Assembly (NCBI GenBank): GCA_903871875.1
Contig: CAIQIR010000017.1
Location: forward strand, 20,958 to 84,957
Direction: 5' to 3'
Length of the DNA stretch: 64,000 bases
DNA from: an uncultured Schlesneria sp.
Lineage (GTDB): Bacteria; Planctomycetota; Planctomycetia; Planctomycetales; Planctomycetaceae
This document shows positions 18,485-27,640 of the stretch, piece by piece (position 1 is the first letter of the stretch; every line of letters starts with the position of its first letter). The notes under the pieces are model-generated. The model was not told where the DNA came from. It searched no databases and saw only the letters and a list, made by a program, of their open reading frames with translations. Made by a program: the position numbers and the translations under genes.

Positions 18485-20008
18485 TCAGATCGACGGGCTT
18501 TCCGTTGCGGAAAGCAGCGACGGCCGCGACGCCACGTCGCCCAGCCACCACACACCACCCAGCACCGTTCCTCCCGCGACCGCCACGACCAGTAACGCGG
18601 ACCAGTCGGCGTGACTCCAGCTTTGCTGCGAGATGACAGTCGCATAAGCCCACAGAGCCAACAGCGGCAACACGGTCGGCCAGAGCGCTTCGCCCCAGAA
18701 TCGCGACCACGACAGACCCAGATTGCGAATCGCATACGGCAGCAGCACACCCAATTCGATCACCGCCACGGGAATCGCTGTCCCCCACGCCACGCCTTCG
18801 ATCCCGTGACTTTGACACAGAACCATGCTAAGACCGAGATTCACGATCGCTTCCGCTACATAAATCAAGGCAGGAACACGGACCGTCCCCAATCCGAACA
18901 GAAACGCGCGAAAGATGCTGCAGGGCAGTGCGATCAGATTCGCGCCCAACAGAATCATCAGGATGCGATGGGCCAGCAGATGATTCTCGGGCGTCAGCTT
19001 GGGGCCCACCCACAACTGCAACACGTCGCCGCCAAAGTACCAGGCTCCGATGTACAACCCCGTAATCAGCAGGACCACAACGCTCAACGTTCTGAGCAGA
19101 AACCGCAGCCGCCGCGGCCGGTCGACCTCGGAGTGCAGCGATCCCGCGGTCGGCAGGCAAATATGCGCAATCTTGTCGATCGGTTGCCGGCAGAATTGAG
19201 CCAGTCGCAAGCCGAAGTAGTAAGGCACGATCAGCTCTTTGCTCAACATCAGACCGATCACAATGGTGTCGGTGGCGTTGATCACCTGCGATGCGACGGT
19301 GTTGATGAAGGACATCGCGCTGAAGGAACCGCATTCGCGCAACGTTTCACGATGGACGTGCTTCCAGCGGACTTCCAAGTGCGGGACCAGTCGATACGCG
19401 AAATAAATGTAGCCCGCATTTTCCGCGATCGTGACCAGCAGGTAGATGACCGCAATGATCACAATCCCCCAGTCTGCACGCAACAGAACGAGGAACAGCC
19501 ACAATCGAATCAGATCTGTCGCCGCGCCCACGCTACGTTCCAGATCGAACCGACGCAATCCATGCAGCACGCCGCCGTACGACGTGCCCGACATCGAAAC
19601 CGCCACATTCAAGCCCAGAATCAGGCAAGTGATCCGCACCTGGAGCAATTCCTGACCGGCCCAGCCCCCCCACCAATGCGCCGTCGCCGCCATGACACCC
19701 GCCAGCAGCATGGCGATCGCGCCCAAGCCACGAAAGACATAGGTCACCAGCGAAACGACTTCGTTCATCCGCCGCTGGTCTTGATCCGAGTGATACCTGG
19801 CCACGAATCGGCTGACCGTTTCGCCAAATCCGCAATACAACAGGTTGGCATAGCTGGCGATGGAATTGATGAATAACCAATTGCCATAGGATGACATACC
19901 CAGGACATCGAGCGTGTAGCGAGTCAGGAAAAAGCCGATCACCATGTTGATGGCGTGCGTTCCCCAACTCATCAACACATTCCGTTTGACAGAACTCCCC
20001 GTGGACAT
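18485..20008 (-). CDS. polysaccharide biosynthesis / lipid-linked saccharide flippase-like membrane protein
   Basis: From the ATG at 20008 the product is 507 residues with about a dozen to fourteen predicted membrane helices. It starts MSTGSSVKRNVLMSWG and continues HAINMVIGFFLTRYTLDVLG, the usual N-terminal pattern of Wzx/MATE-like polysaccharide flippases. An upstream in-frame extension of 70 codons is arginine-rich and unlike the family. The role would be moving lipid-linked saccharide units across the inner membrane. No glycosyltransferases lie next to it; the nearest is the GT4 gene at 55911. It is flanked by a peroxidase and a kinase on the same strand, each with its own spacer of 180-280 bases. 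Confidence 0.85.
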   Translation of the reverse strand: MSTGSSVKRNVLMSWGTHAINMVIGFFLTRYTLDVLGMSSYGNWLFINSIASYANLLYCGFGETVSRFVARYHSDQDQRRMNEVVSLVTYVFRGLGAIAMLLAGVMAATAHWWGGWAGQELLQVRITCLILGLNVAVSMSGTSYGGVLHGLRRFDLERSVGAATDLIRLWLFLVLLRADWGIVIIAVIYLLVTIAENAGYIYFAYRLVPHLEVRWKHVHRETLRECGSFSAMSFINTVASQVINATDTIVIGLMLSKELIVPYYFGLRLAQFCRQPIDKIAHICLPTAGSLHSEVDRPRRLRFLLRTLSVVVLLITGLYIGAWYFGGDVLQLWVGPKLTPENHLLAHRILMILLGANLIALPCSIFRAFLFGLGTVRVPALIYVAEAIVNLGLSMVLCQSHGIEGVAWGTAIPVAVIELGVLLPYAIRNLGLSWSRFWGEALWPTVLPLLALWAYATVISQQSWSHADWSALLVVAVAGGTVLGGVWWLGDVASRPSLLSATESPSI

Positions 20009-20288
20009 GCGAGAATCAATGCTTGTAGAGATTGTGGCTTGCCTCTTCCAAAGCCAAATTCTACGACACGACTGACTGCGAGATGCCGGCCCTTTACGGC
20101 TTTTTAACCGCATTTCAGGACCAGCCGGACCCCGGGGCGCTTTGTAGGGAATTGGAGACCGGACGAAACCGTCCCACGCGTCCGGTCCCACCAAGCACCG
20201 GCCGCAGAATTCCGACAAGCCGCACAGGCGTTACAATCCGTCCACCAAAAAAACAGGGCCTGAAAGCCTGGTCCGATGATCGTCGAAC

Positions 20289-21974
20289 TTAACTTTTCTG
20301 AAACGAATTCGCGAAATTCGCGAACGTGTTCCACAAGGTTTCCCGGAACAGCACCACGGCCGCCAGTCCGCCAAACACGACGGCAATCCAAATCACGAAT
20401 GACATGAACCCGGCGGTCCCTGAAATAAACCCTTTCACCCAGCGCACCCAGCCGCGGCGGTCGTATTGCCGGCCGATCTTGGCAAATTCCGACTTCAATC
20501 CCGCACTCTTTCGTTCCGCCTTGTCTTTGATCAGTTGGCCTTCCACCCCTTTTTCAAACTCGGGATAAAAACCGATCGGCGCAAAAGCATCCTTGGCCGC
20601 CTTTTTCACTTTCGCTTTGCTATCCAGCACGCCCGTCTTGAGCGCAGTCTGAATCTGAACTGTCGTGAATCGGCCGAGCGTGTCCTTCCCCTGCGAAGTC
20701 TTGTACTGCACGATCCAGACATTCGGCGCCTCGCCCGCCGCAGCCTGACGGGCCCCCGCCGCCGCATCCTCACTGGAACTTCGCGGCACACCCGTCCCCG
20801 GCGAGCGTCCGGCCGAAACCATCGACTGTTGTCCGCCCCGCGAAGCCTGCCCCCCACCGGCCGACGAACTCTGCACGACTCGGTCCGGAGCTTCGATAAA
20901 GCTGAGCGACGGACTTTCCAGCCCCAGCCCCGCCAGCATCTGAATGACCTCGCCACAATCTTTACACCGCCGGTCGACGTCTTTTTCGATCATCTTGGCA
21001 ATCATCAGATCCAGGCGGTCCGGCACCTGCGGGTTCAGCTTGCGAGCCGATTCGTAACGCCCCTTTTCTTTGGCCGTAATGACTTCCACCGCCGAATTGC
21101 CGCCAAACGGAAGTTTTCCCGTCACGAAATAATACAGCGTTACACCGAGCGCATAGACGTCCGCTCGACCATCCACATGCTTGGCATTCCGAGCCTGCTC
21201 GGGAGCCATATAAAACGGCGTTCCCAACCCGGTACCGCTGGCGGTCATCGACAAGTCTTCGTCGGTCGCTTTGGCCAATCCGAAATCGGCAACCTTCACT
21301 TTGCCCTTACTGGTCAGCATGATGTTGTCGGGCTTGATGTCGCGGTGAATCAGGTTCTGGCTGTGCGCGAACTGCAATGCCTCGGCACAGCGCAGAGTCA
21401 CATGCAACGCATCGCCCACCGACAATTTTCCCAGCGAATCCATCCATTTCTGCATGCTTTTGCCGTCGACAAACTCCATCGCCACATAATGGATATTGCG
21501 ATCTTGATCGACGTCGAACACGCTGACGGCGTTGTCGTGGTTGACCCGCGCCATCGCCCGCGCTTCTTTATAAAACCGGGCGACAAAGTCCTCTTTCCCC
21601 GCCAGGGCCTTCGACAGCACTTTGATCGCCGCCTTCCGACCGAGCTTGGTATCTTCACCCAAGTACACTTCGCCCATGCCCCCCTGTCCCAGCTTCTTCA
21701 CCAGTTTGTATTTGCCGAGCTGCGAACTGCCGGTTTTCTTGGGTGGAGAATCACTCATTCCACCCTCCTTCGGTACGGCCGTGGTTGCTCGTCGTTCCGG
21801 TGCAGGCCGCGTGGGAACCGACGTCGAATCGGGAACGAACGTCGCGTCCAGGTCGTCGGCGGCAACGCCCGGCCGCGGACTCGCTTTGTTTGCCGCCGGG
21901 GCCTGCGAAACAAACGTCTGATCTAAATTTTCGGGATTGATGTTGGTCGACGTTCCGGACTTTTTTTCGGACAT
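20289..21974 (-). CDS. Ser/Thr protein kinase (PknB-like) with C-terminal GYF-like region and membrane anchor
   Basis: The ATG at 21974 follows GGGA and gives 561 residues. Residues 1-88 are a disordered Pro/Ala/Thr-rich segment containing two copies of an LDxTFV motif (NLDQTFVSQ, DLDATFVPD). The kinase domain (about 89-350) has the glycine loop GQGGMGEVY, K118, catalytic D212 in HRDIKPDN, and D230 in ADFGLAK, so it should be active. A linker of about 50 Ser/Gly/Arg-rich residues leads to a GYF_2-like segment (VWIVQYKTSQG, about 415-475). A single membrane helix near the C-terminus (about 525-550) follows. The kinase would therefore be a cytoplasmic domain tail-anchored to the membrane. The kinase assignment is certain; the GYF-like call is moderate. 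Confidence 0.94.
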   Translation of the reverse strand: MSEKKSGTSTNINPENLDQTFVSQAPAANKASPRPGVAADDLDATFVPDSTSVPTRPAPERRATTAVPKEGGMSDSPPKKTGSSQLGKYKLVKKLGQGGMGEVYLGEDTKLGRKAAIKVLSKALAGKEDFVARFYKEARAMARVNHDNAVSVFDVDQDRNIHYVAMEFVDGKSMQKWMDSLGKLSVGDALHVTLRCAEALQFAHSQNLIHRDIKPDNIMLTSKGKVKVADFGLAKATDEDLSMTASGTGLGTPFYMAPEQARNAKHVDGRADVYALGVTLYYFVTGKLPFGGNSAVEVITAKEKGRYESARKLNPQVPDRLDLMIAKMIEKDVDRRCKDCGEVIQMLAGLGLESPSLSFIEAPDRVVQSSSAGGGQASRGGQQSMVSAGRSPGTGVPRSSSEDAAAGARQAAAGEAPNVWIVQYKTSQGKDTLGRFTTVQIQTALKTGVLDSKAKVKKAAKDAFAPIGFYPEFEKGVEGQLIKDKAERKSAGLKSEFAKIGRQYDRRGWVRWVKGFISGTAGFMSFVIWIAVVFGGLAAVVLFRETLWNTFANFANSFQKS

Positions 21975-22385
21975 GATGGTTTCCCGATGGCAAAATGAAA
22001 ATAAACGAGAACATCGTTCGACCCTCTTCGGCAATCAATCGAAAACAAGAACGAGAGAATCAGGCAATCACAAACGTCGAAGAGATTTCCGCATCGATCA
22101 AGAGTCGTCAGGTCAGACGCTCGGAAGCGCCGCTACCGAGCCAATATCATCGAGTGAACAAAATCGGAACCGAGCATCAGAATGGAGGCAGTATTATGTG
22201 CAAATTTGGCACGATAAGTAAACGATTTCCCAAAACCCGCCAGCCAAACCTCTTAGAACAGGCCGCAGCACACAGTCCCAGTTCGCTGCAAACACAGGAA
22301 TCGCCGCTATTCGCCGCACCGATTCCCGACCGTTCACCTGTCAGAAATCGCTGGTGTCGCCGCTGATCGGATCGCGGTTCGGCCG
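21975..22385. other. intergenic region between kinase and sulfatase-like genes
   Basis: About 410 bases that should carry the kinase promoter on the minus strand. Short open frames on both strands have no family character or ribosome sites. I see no terminator or repeat. Confidence 0.45.
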
Positions 22386-25300
22386 TTACTTCGCTTCAAT
22401 CAACAGCGACAACAATGCCGAGGCGTACACGCGATGCCCAAAATCGCTCGGGTGGTTCACCCCGTTGCCCGTCAGATCACAATCCCGCTTGCGCTGCAGC
22501 ATGTGCGTCCAGATCGTGGTCATGTCCGCCAGCGCAATGCCCGGTCCGCCGAGCGACGCTAACGCGTCCCGATACTGGGGAAACATCTCACGCGGCGTAT
22601 GCTGCCATTGATCATTTCCCAACATCGTGGCGACGAGAATGATTTCCGTGTCTGGACGAGCCGCCTTAATCCGAGTGATCATCTGCTGGATCCCGTCCTT
22701 GTATCCTGCCGGATTGCGACGTCCCACATCGTTCATGCCGTAAGCGATCACCACCAGGTCCGGCTGCGTTTCAAGCAACTTATCGAGATCCGCCAGTCCG
22801 TTCGGAACACCCCAACCACCCACGGCCCGATTGAACAGCGCCACCTCGCCGCCGTAACTCGCACGCAGCTGAGCGGCCACCAGTTCGGCATACACCGGCA
22901 TGAACGGCGCCGCCCCCACCAGTCCCGACGCGTTCAATCCATAACTGATACTGTCACCGCTGACAGCGATGGTCAGTTTTTCTTTCGCCTTCAGCCGCGC
23001 CACCGTTTTCGGCAGTCGCGTCGCGTCGAACTGCGGCACCGCACCCGGCCAGTCGCCCGCCGCCCGCACGTAAGTCACTTCAATCTGCTGATCATGAAAC
23101 CAGTGACCGTTGTCGAACAACAGATGCGTCTCGGGGTCGCCCGCTTTGTGAGGCAACGCACACGGCACCGCCGAATCGGGGCCACCCGTCCAGACCGGGC
23201 GAGCCCCCCGCGGCATGAATAGATCAGTCGATTTCAAAAACGGAATCGATGACGGTTCCTGCCGTAACAACTGCTGGCCGTCGGCACTGACGGTGAAATC
23301 CGTCCCCAACTGAAACCGCGGAGATCCATGCGTCGAGTGCACCGCCAGAATCTGAGCCGCCGGAAACAACAGTTTTCCGATCGCCGGCTGACCCGCCACA
23401 TCGCTCACGCACAGCACACTCTCGCGATATACCGTCTGAGACCGCCAGAACGGTTCCAGCAAATGCAGCTCGGGCAACATTTCGGCAGCGGTCATTGGCT
23501 TGAGCTCGATCTGCCGCACATCCATTACCGCCACGCCCGCTTTCTTTTGAGGTTTCACCGTCAGCGTATAGCGGCCCGGATGTTCGATCGTCACCACTCC
23601 CAAATCTTGAGGCACGAAGTTCTGAAAGTGCCCCGTCGCCGGCACCGTGAGCGACAACGTCTGCCCGGCGAGCTCGAAGTTCACCAGACTGCCTCCCTGA
23701 GTCCCACACCCGACCGACGGAATCACGTGATATCGACCCGGCCGCTTCAACGTCAGTTCAAACTGAGCCCAGTCGTCCTGATTGACCCAATAACCCAGCG
23801 TGTCCTTGTGCGGCAGCGGTTCATATCGCAGCATCGTGCCGAAGACATCGGCCGTACTGGCCGGCATCGTCACCGTACCATCATCGGCTTGCAGGTTGGG
23901 TGCATAGTCCGGATTGAGCTCCGGCAACTTCGCGCCGACCGACTCGCGCCAGGCGTCCAGCTTCTGCCCCAGTTCTTTCGCCAACTCGGGCTGCTTGTCG
24001 ATCACATTGGCCGATTCGCCCGGCTCCTTGCCAACCTGAAACAGCTCGCGACGTCCGGTGTCATAAAACTCGATCAGTTTCCAGTCACCCGCACGCACCG
24101 CCGCGCCTGGCCGAGCCCCTGCATTGAGGTTGTAATGAGGATAGTGCCAATACAACGCGTCGCGCGCCACTTTGCCATTCCCCCGCAGCACCGGCATCAG
24201 GCTGACACCGTCCAGCGGCGGCAGATCGGCCGAACTCGAACGCGACACCGCACACGCATCCAGGACCGTCGGCAACAGATCCAGGCACGAGACGATGTCG
24301 TCGCTGGTGGAACCTGCCGCCACTACCGACGGCCACTTCACGAGCAGCGGCACACGCAGGCCCCCTTCATAAAGGTGTCCCATCCCATCCCGCAGCGGCG
24401 CATTAGAGGTCGAAGGAATAATCTGCCCGTTGCCGTTGCAGGTTCCGCCATTGTCCGACGTCACCAGCACGAGCGTCTTGTCGCTCAAATGCAGTTCGTC
24501 GAGTGTCTTCAGGACGCGGCCGACCGCCTCATCCATACTTTCCATCAGAGCCGCGAACACCGGATTGACCTGGCCACCCTTCGGGACCGTCGGCATCGCT
24601 CCATACTTGGCCAACAGGTCCGATTTGACCTCGGCCGGCAGGTGTACGGCAAAATGGGGCAGATACAGAAAGAACGGGTGCGACCGATTTGCCACGAGGA
24701 ACTTCTCAGCCTCCAGCGCCAGTCGATCGGTCAAATATTCGCCCGCCGGAGCCTGTTCCAATCCGGGAATCAGGTTTCCTTCAGGATCGGCATACGGAGC
24801 GAATTCGTGGTACTGCGTGCCGGTGGCATTCCCCGCAATATTCACATCGAACCCTTGCTCGCTGGGTCCGAATCCCGCGCCGCCCAAATGCCATTTTCCG
24901 ATGCAGCCGGTAGTGTATCCGGCCGACTTCAGCATCTCGGCCAGCGTGATTTCCGACAACGGCAACTGCCGACTGACCTCGGGCGGTTTCAATCGCCGTC
25001 GTGAATCGGCCGCTTGAGCCACAAACGACGCCGTCATCTTCAACCGCTGAGGATACCGCCCGGTCAAAATCGCGGCTCGAGTCGGCAAACCGATCGGTGC
25101 CGCGGCATAAGCCTGAGTAAACCGCAGTCCCTCGCGCGCCATTCGATCCAGGTTCGGCGTTTTGTGAAATCGACTGCCATAGCAACCCAGATCGGCCCAT
25201 CCCAGATCATCGATGACAATCAGCACCACGTTCGGACGAGCGTCATCGGCCGCGAACGAATTCGCCGCCAACAGACCGCACAACACCGCCCCAATGCCCA

Positions 25301-25397
25301 CCAACCCGCTCGCAACACGGACGAAACCACGAGGCATCCACCAAAAGAACATCCCAAGTGGTCGTCGAGTCTTGCCGAAAGATGTTCCCAAAGTCAT
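22386..25397 (-). CDS. sulfatase-like / SGNH hydrolase fusion protein
   Basis: A 1003-residue exported protein with a signal region (about 26-50). The sulfatase-like domain (about 54-480) has VIDDLGWADLG, GKWHLGG and TSDNGGTCNG, all usual metal and substrate-site stretches. At the formylglycine site, where C-x-P-S/T-R is expected, the sequence is APIGLPTRAAILTGRYP, so G103 replaces the cysteine. A beta-rich middle region (about 500-790) follows. The C-terminal SGNH/GDSL hydrolase (about 808-1003) has S816 in GDS, GMND (887-890) and NHPSD with H982. The SGNH part looks catalytically complete; the sulfatase part should not mature by the standard formylglycine route. It is likely periplasmic and involved in de-esterifying a polysaccharide. 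GAGG lies just upstream of the ATG. Confidence 0.93.
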   Translation of the reverse strand: MTLGTSFGKTRRPLGMFFWWMPRGFVRVASGLVGIGAVLCGLLAANSFAADDARPNVVLIVIDDLGWADLGCYGSRFHKTPNLDRMAREGLRFTQAYAAAPIGLPTRAAILTGRYPQRLKMTASFVAQAADSRRRLKPPEVSRQLPLSEITLAEMLKSAGYTTGCIGKWHLGGAGFGPSEQGFDVNIAGNATGTQYHEFAPYADPEGNLIPGLEQAPAGEYLTDRLALEAEKFLVANRSHPFFLYLPHFAVHLPAEVKSDLLAKYGAMPTVPKGGQVNPVFAALMESMDEAVGRVLKTLDELHLSDKTLVLVTSDNGGTCNGNGQIIPSTSNAPLRDGMGHLYEGGLRVPLLVKWPSVVAAGSTSDDIVSCLDLLPTVLDACAVSRSSSADLPPLDGVSLMPVLRGNGKVARDALYWHYPHYNLNAGARPGAAVRAGDWKLIEFYDTGRRELFQVGKEPGESANVIDKQPELAKELGQKLDAWRESVGAKLPELNPDYAPNLQADDGTVTMPASTADVFGTMLRYEPLPHKDTLGYWVNQDDWAQFELTLKRPGRYHVIPSVGCGTQGGSLVNFELAGQTLSLTVPATGHFQNFVPQDLGVVTIEHPGRYTLTVKPQKKAGVAVMDVRQIELKPMTAAEMLPELHLLEPFWRSQTVYRESVLCVSDVAGQPAIGKLLFPAAQILAVHSTHGSPRFQLGTDFTVSADGQQLLRQEPSSIPFLKSTDLFMPRGARPVWTGGPDSAVPCALPHKAGDPETHLLFDNGHWFHDQQIEVTYVRAAGDWPGAVPQFDATRLPKTVARLKAKEKLTIAVSGDSISYGLNASGLVGAAPFMPVYAELVAAQLRASYGGEVALFNRAVGGWGVPNGLADLDKLLETQPDLVVIAYGMNDVGRRNPAGYKDGIQQMITRIKAARPDTEIILVATMLGNDQWQHTPREMFPQYRDALASLGGPGIALADMTTIWTHMLQRKRDCDLTGNGVNHPSDFGHRVYASALLSLLIEAK

Positions 25398-25447
25398 GCT
25401 CCCTCTAAAATCACGTGTCGTCTGTTCGCGCCCTGCGGCGGTACCGG

Positions 25448-25491
25448 GTCTCGTTTGACGAGACGATAGTAGCCGTCTCGTGGGACGAGAG
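25448..25491 (+). promoter_or_regulatory. twin hairpin in the gcvT leader
   Basis: Two near-identical small hairpins lie 84 to 127 bases before the gcvT start. The first is GTCTCGT-TTG-ACGAGAC (25448-25464) and the second is GTCTCGT-GGG-ACGAGAG (25475-25491). Their arms can also pair with each other. They could be a repeated operator or an RNA switch-like structure. The sequence is not the glycine riboswitch. Confidence 0.35.
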
Positions 25492-25574
25492 GAAAGCCGA
25501 CCGCGATCCCACCAGGGCCTTTAACCACCACGTTGCCTCGACATCACACGAAAAATTTCAGCAAGGATCAGGAA

Positions 25575-26699
25575 ATGCCGTTACTCCGCACCCCTCTGTT
25601 CGATTGGCACCACAGTCACGGAGGTCGGATCGTCGAATTTGGCGGTTGGGAAATGCCCGTCCAATACACCAGCATCGTCGAAGAACATCACGCCGTGCGC
25701 AAGGCCGTCGGTCTGTTCGATATCTCGCACATGGGACGCCTTTCCTTCTGCGGGCCGGGTGCACTTAGCTTGCTGAGTGAGCTGCTGACGTGCCGCGTCG
25801 ACAATTTGGTCGACGGACAGATCCGTTACGGCCTGGTCTGTAACGAAGCGGGCGGCATCCTGGACGATGTGCTGGTCAATCGCATCGACGCCCTGACCTA
25901 TGGCCTGGTCGTCAACGCCAGCAATCGACTCAAAATCCTCGGCTGGATCTCTCAACACGGCGGCATCATTTTGTCCCGGTCGGGACAAACCGAATTGACC
26001 ATCGAAGACCAGACCGGCGACACGTCGATGATCGCCGTTCAGGGCCCGCAGGCTGTGACCCTGGTCAATAGCATCACGCACGTCGATCTGAGTTCCCTGC
26101 GGTATTACACCGGCCGTACGATCGCCATCGACGGGATCCCCGCCTTCGTCAGCCGTACCGGTTACACCGGCGAAGACGGTTTTGAAATCATCATTCCGAA
26201 CGCCTCCGCCAACTCGCTGTGGCAGTCTCTGCTCACAAGCGGCCAGTCACTGGGTATCAAACCGTGTGGCCTGGGTTGCCGCGACACACTACGACTGGAA
26301 GCCGCCATGCCGCTGTACGGGCATGAGCTGTCCGAGAACGTCGATCCACTGACGGCCGGCTTAGGCTTCGCGGTCAAGCTCGACAAGCCCGCCTTCCTCG
26401 GCCGCGATGCGTTATCCAAAATTCCGCAACAACCGAACCGCCCGGTCCGCGTCGGCCTGAAACTCGCCTCCCGCCGCATCGCACGGGAACACAGCGAACT
26501 GTTCACCGGCGACACCCGTCTGGGCGAAGTCACATCGGGCACTTTTTCCCCCACGCTGGAACAATCCATCGCCATGGCCTACATCGCCGCCACGCATGCC
26601 ACTCCCGGCACCGCCATCGAAGTCGACATCCGTGGCAAACGAGAAGCGGCGGAAGTGGTCTCCCTCCCGTTCTACAAAAAAGGGGACAGGTACATTTAA
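25575..26699 (+). CDS. gcvT: glycine cleavage system T protein (aminomethyltransferase)
   Basis: Starting at ATG 25575, preceded by AAGGATCAGG, the product is 374 residues, normal for GcvT. It begins LLRTPLFDWHHSHGGRIVEF. It has the family landmarks VGLFDISHMG, GGILDDVLV with the putative catalytic aspartate D97, GYTGEDGFEI, and GLGCRDTLRLEA. The enzyme transfers the aminomethyl group from the H protein to tetrahydrofolate, releasing ammonia and forming 5,10-methylene-THF. The partner genes gcvH and gcvP are not downstream in this window, so gcvT is separated from its usual operon or the operon is split. The leader carries two repeated hairpins. Confidence 0.94.
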   Translation: MPLLRTPLFDWHHSHGGRIVEFGGWEMPVQYTSIVEEHHAVRKAVGLFDISHMGRLSFCGPGALSLLSELLTCRVDNLVDGQIRYGLVCNEAGGILDDVLVNRIDALTYGLVVNASNRLKILGWISQHGGIILSRSGQTELTIEDQTGDTSMIAVQGPQAVTLVNSITHVDLSSLRYYTGRTIAIDGIPAFVSRTGYTGEDGFEIIIPNASANSLWQSLLTSGQSLGIKPCGLGCRDTLRLEAAMPLYGHELSENVDPLTAGLGFAVKLDKPAFLGRDALSKIPQQPNRPVRVGLKLASRRIAREHSELFTGDTRLGEVTSGTFSPTLEQSIAMAYIAATHATPGTAIEVDIRGKREAAEVVSLPFYKKGDRYI

Positions 26700-26733
26700 C
26701 CTGCCTGCGACCCCGTTTCGAAGACACTTTCAC

Positions 26734-26790
26734 GCCAGGACGCAATGAAACCAAATGGCAATTGCCCTCCCGTCGTCGTTGCGTCCTGGC
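26734..26790. repeat. inverted repeat, copy A of a dispersed family
   Basis: A perfect 12-base inverted repeat, GCCAGGACGCAA (26734-26745) and TTGCGTCCTGGC (26779-26790), lies 35 bases after the gcvT stop. The right side continues into CTTCGCGTTCCCTTCTGA, which resembles sequences at about 27601-27640 and 33750-33795. It could serve as a 3'-end structure for gcvT, but there is no T-run. Confidence 0.6.
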
Positions 26791-26810
26791 ATCTTCGCGT
26801 TCCCTTCTGA

Positions 26811-27035
26811 CAGCACCAAAACAATGGCCCCGATCCATTTTCGAACCAAGCCATTTCACTAATTGATGTCGGGCGGCTGTCCAGATTCGTTTTGGATTCT
26901 TGGCCGTGATGCGGTTAGAATCACGGCCGGCCGATAGCGAGAGACCGGACATCCCCTCAACAAGCGTGCATCATGGGCGACTTCTTTCACGGCTGGCGAC
27001 GAAAAACGGGGCTGCTGACGCTGGTCCTGGCCTGC
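26811..27035 (+). repeat. duplicated block, copy 1 (upstream region plus gene start)
   Basis: This segment contains AAAACAATGGCCCCGATC, TTGATGTCGGGCGGCTGTCC and ACATCCCCTC, then the first 20 codons of the small membrane gene. Each piece recurs in the same order at 27641-27960. Within copy 1 a perfect 9-base inverted repeat, GGCCGTGAT (26902-26910) with ATCACGGCC (26920-26928), has no equivalent in copy 2. Confidence 0.75.
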
Positions 27036-27449
27036 ATGACCACTTCCGCCTGGCTCAGTTGTCTGTTCCATCATGACTTGATCAACCGGTGGATTTTCAA
27101 CACCTATTCCTGTAACGATGGTGATGTCAGTCTGTTCACCGACGGGAATTCGATCTCGCTGATCACTTGTGAAGACATCACACAAACACCGCCGTCAACA
27201 CCGACCGCCGGTCAATTACCGGACGTCCAGCCCACCACGGACGACGAACAACAGGCCTCACAGGACGACACCCAATTGACTGGCACGACCACGTCCAGAC
27301 TGACAACAACGACAACCACATTCGGCGTCACGCAATCGATGGCACTCGTACCGATTGTCGAAACCCCGTTCTGGATCATCGTGGCTCCCTTGATCGCCGT
27401 CTCGGCTTGTCTGCTGCTCACCAAATCACAGCCGACCAAAGCTGTCTAA
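26973..27449 (+). CDS. small two-helix membrane protein, paralogue 1
   Basis: A 158-residue protein of unknown function. It begins MGDFFHGWRRKTGLLTLVLA, with a first membrane helix at about residues 12-32. A soluble, Thr/Gln/Asp-rich middle follows (about 45-125, including a threonine run TSRLTTTTTTF), then a second helix near the C-terminus (about 131-150). The middle would lie outside the cytoplasm. The gene starts without a visible Shine-Dalgarno sequence (GCGTGCATC before ATG). It shares its N-terminus and its upstream region with the next gene, so the two arose by tandem duplication. I do not recognise a named family beyond this planctomycete-like type. Confidence 0.75.
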   Translation: MGDFFHGWRRKTGLLTLVLACMTTSAWLSCLFHHDLINRWIFNTYSCNDGDVSLFTDGNSISLITCEDITQTPPSTPTAGQLPDVQPTTDDEQQASQDDTQLTGTTTSRLTTTTTTFGVTQSMALVPIVETPFWIIVAPLIAVSACLLLTKSQPTKAV

Positions 27450-27640
27450 TAATGGTCATGGTCCAATCGCCGGATCCCCGGACTGGCTTGAAACCCAATT
27501 CATCAGCGACGTCAAAGAAATTGCGTCGGAAAGGAAGTTCACGCCAGGCCGCAGAGACGGTAGGACGCAAAGAAGTCAGAAGGCAATCGCACTCCCCCCT
27601 CCTTGCGTCTTTGCGCCCCTGCGTCATTGTGTTCCCTGCT
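27450..27640. repeat. intergenic spacer with inverted repeat, copy B
   Basis: The spacer between the two paralogues holds an imperfect inverted repeat. A left arm CGCAGAGACGGTAGGACGCA (27550-27569) is followed by AAGAAGTCAGAAGG, and a right arm TTGCGTCTTTGCGCCCCTGC (27603-27622) is followed by GTCATTGTGTTCCC. It is related to copy A (26734-26806) and to part of 33750-33795. No coding signal is credible. Confidence 0.6.

Noticed and set aside
17493..18614. 373-codon plus-strand frame opposite the peroxidase gene
   Set aside because: Overlaps the two-haem gene completely and shows no domain; shadow.
18611..19876. 421-codon plus-strand frame opposite the flippase gene
   Set aside because: Extremely Arg/Gln/His-rich, as expected for the antisense of a hydrophobic protein; not a gene.
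20466..21926. 486-codon plus-strand frame opposite the kinase gene
   Set aside because: Antisense shadow of a conserved kinase with no family character.
23328..25004. 558-codon plus-strand frame opposite the sulfatase/SGNH gene
   Set aside because: Arg/His-rich shadow of a conserved gene, with no recognisable domain and no ribosome site.
25398..25574. possible glycine riboswitch before gcvT
   Set aside because: The conserved core of a glycine riboswitch is not visible. Only the twin hairpins are supported, and they are reported separately.
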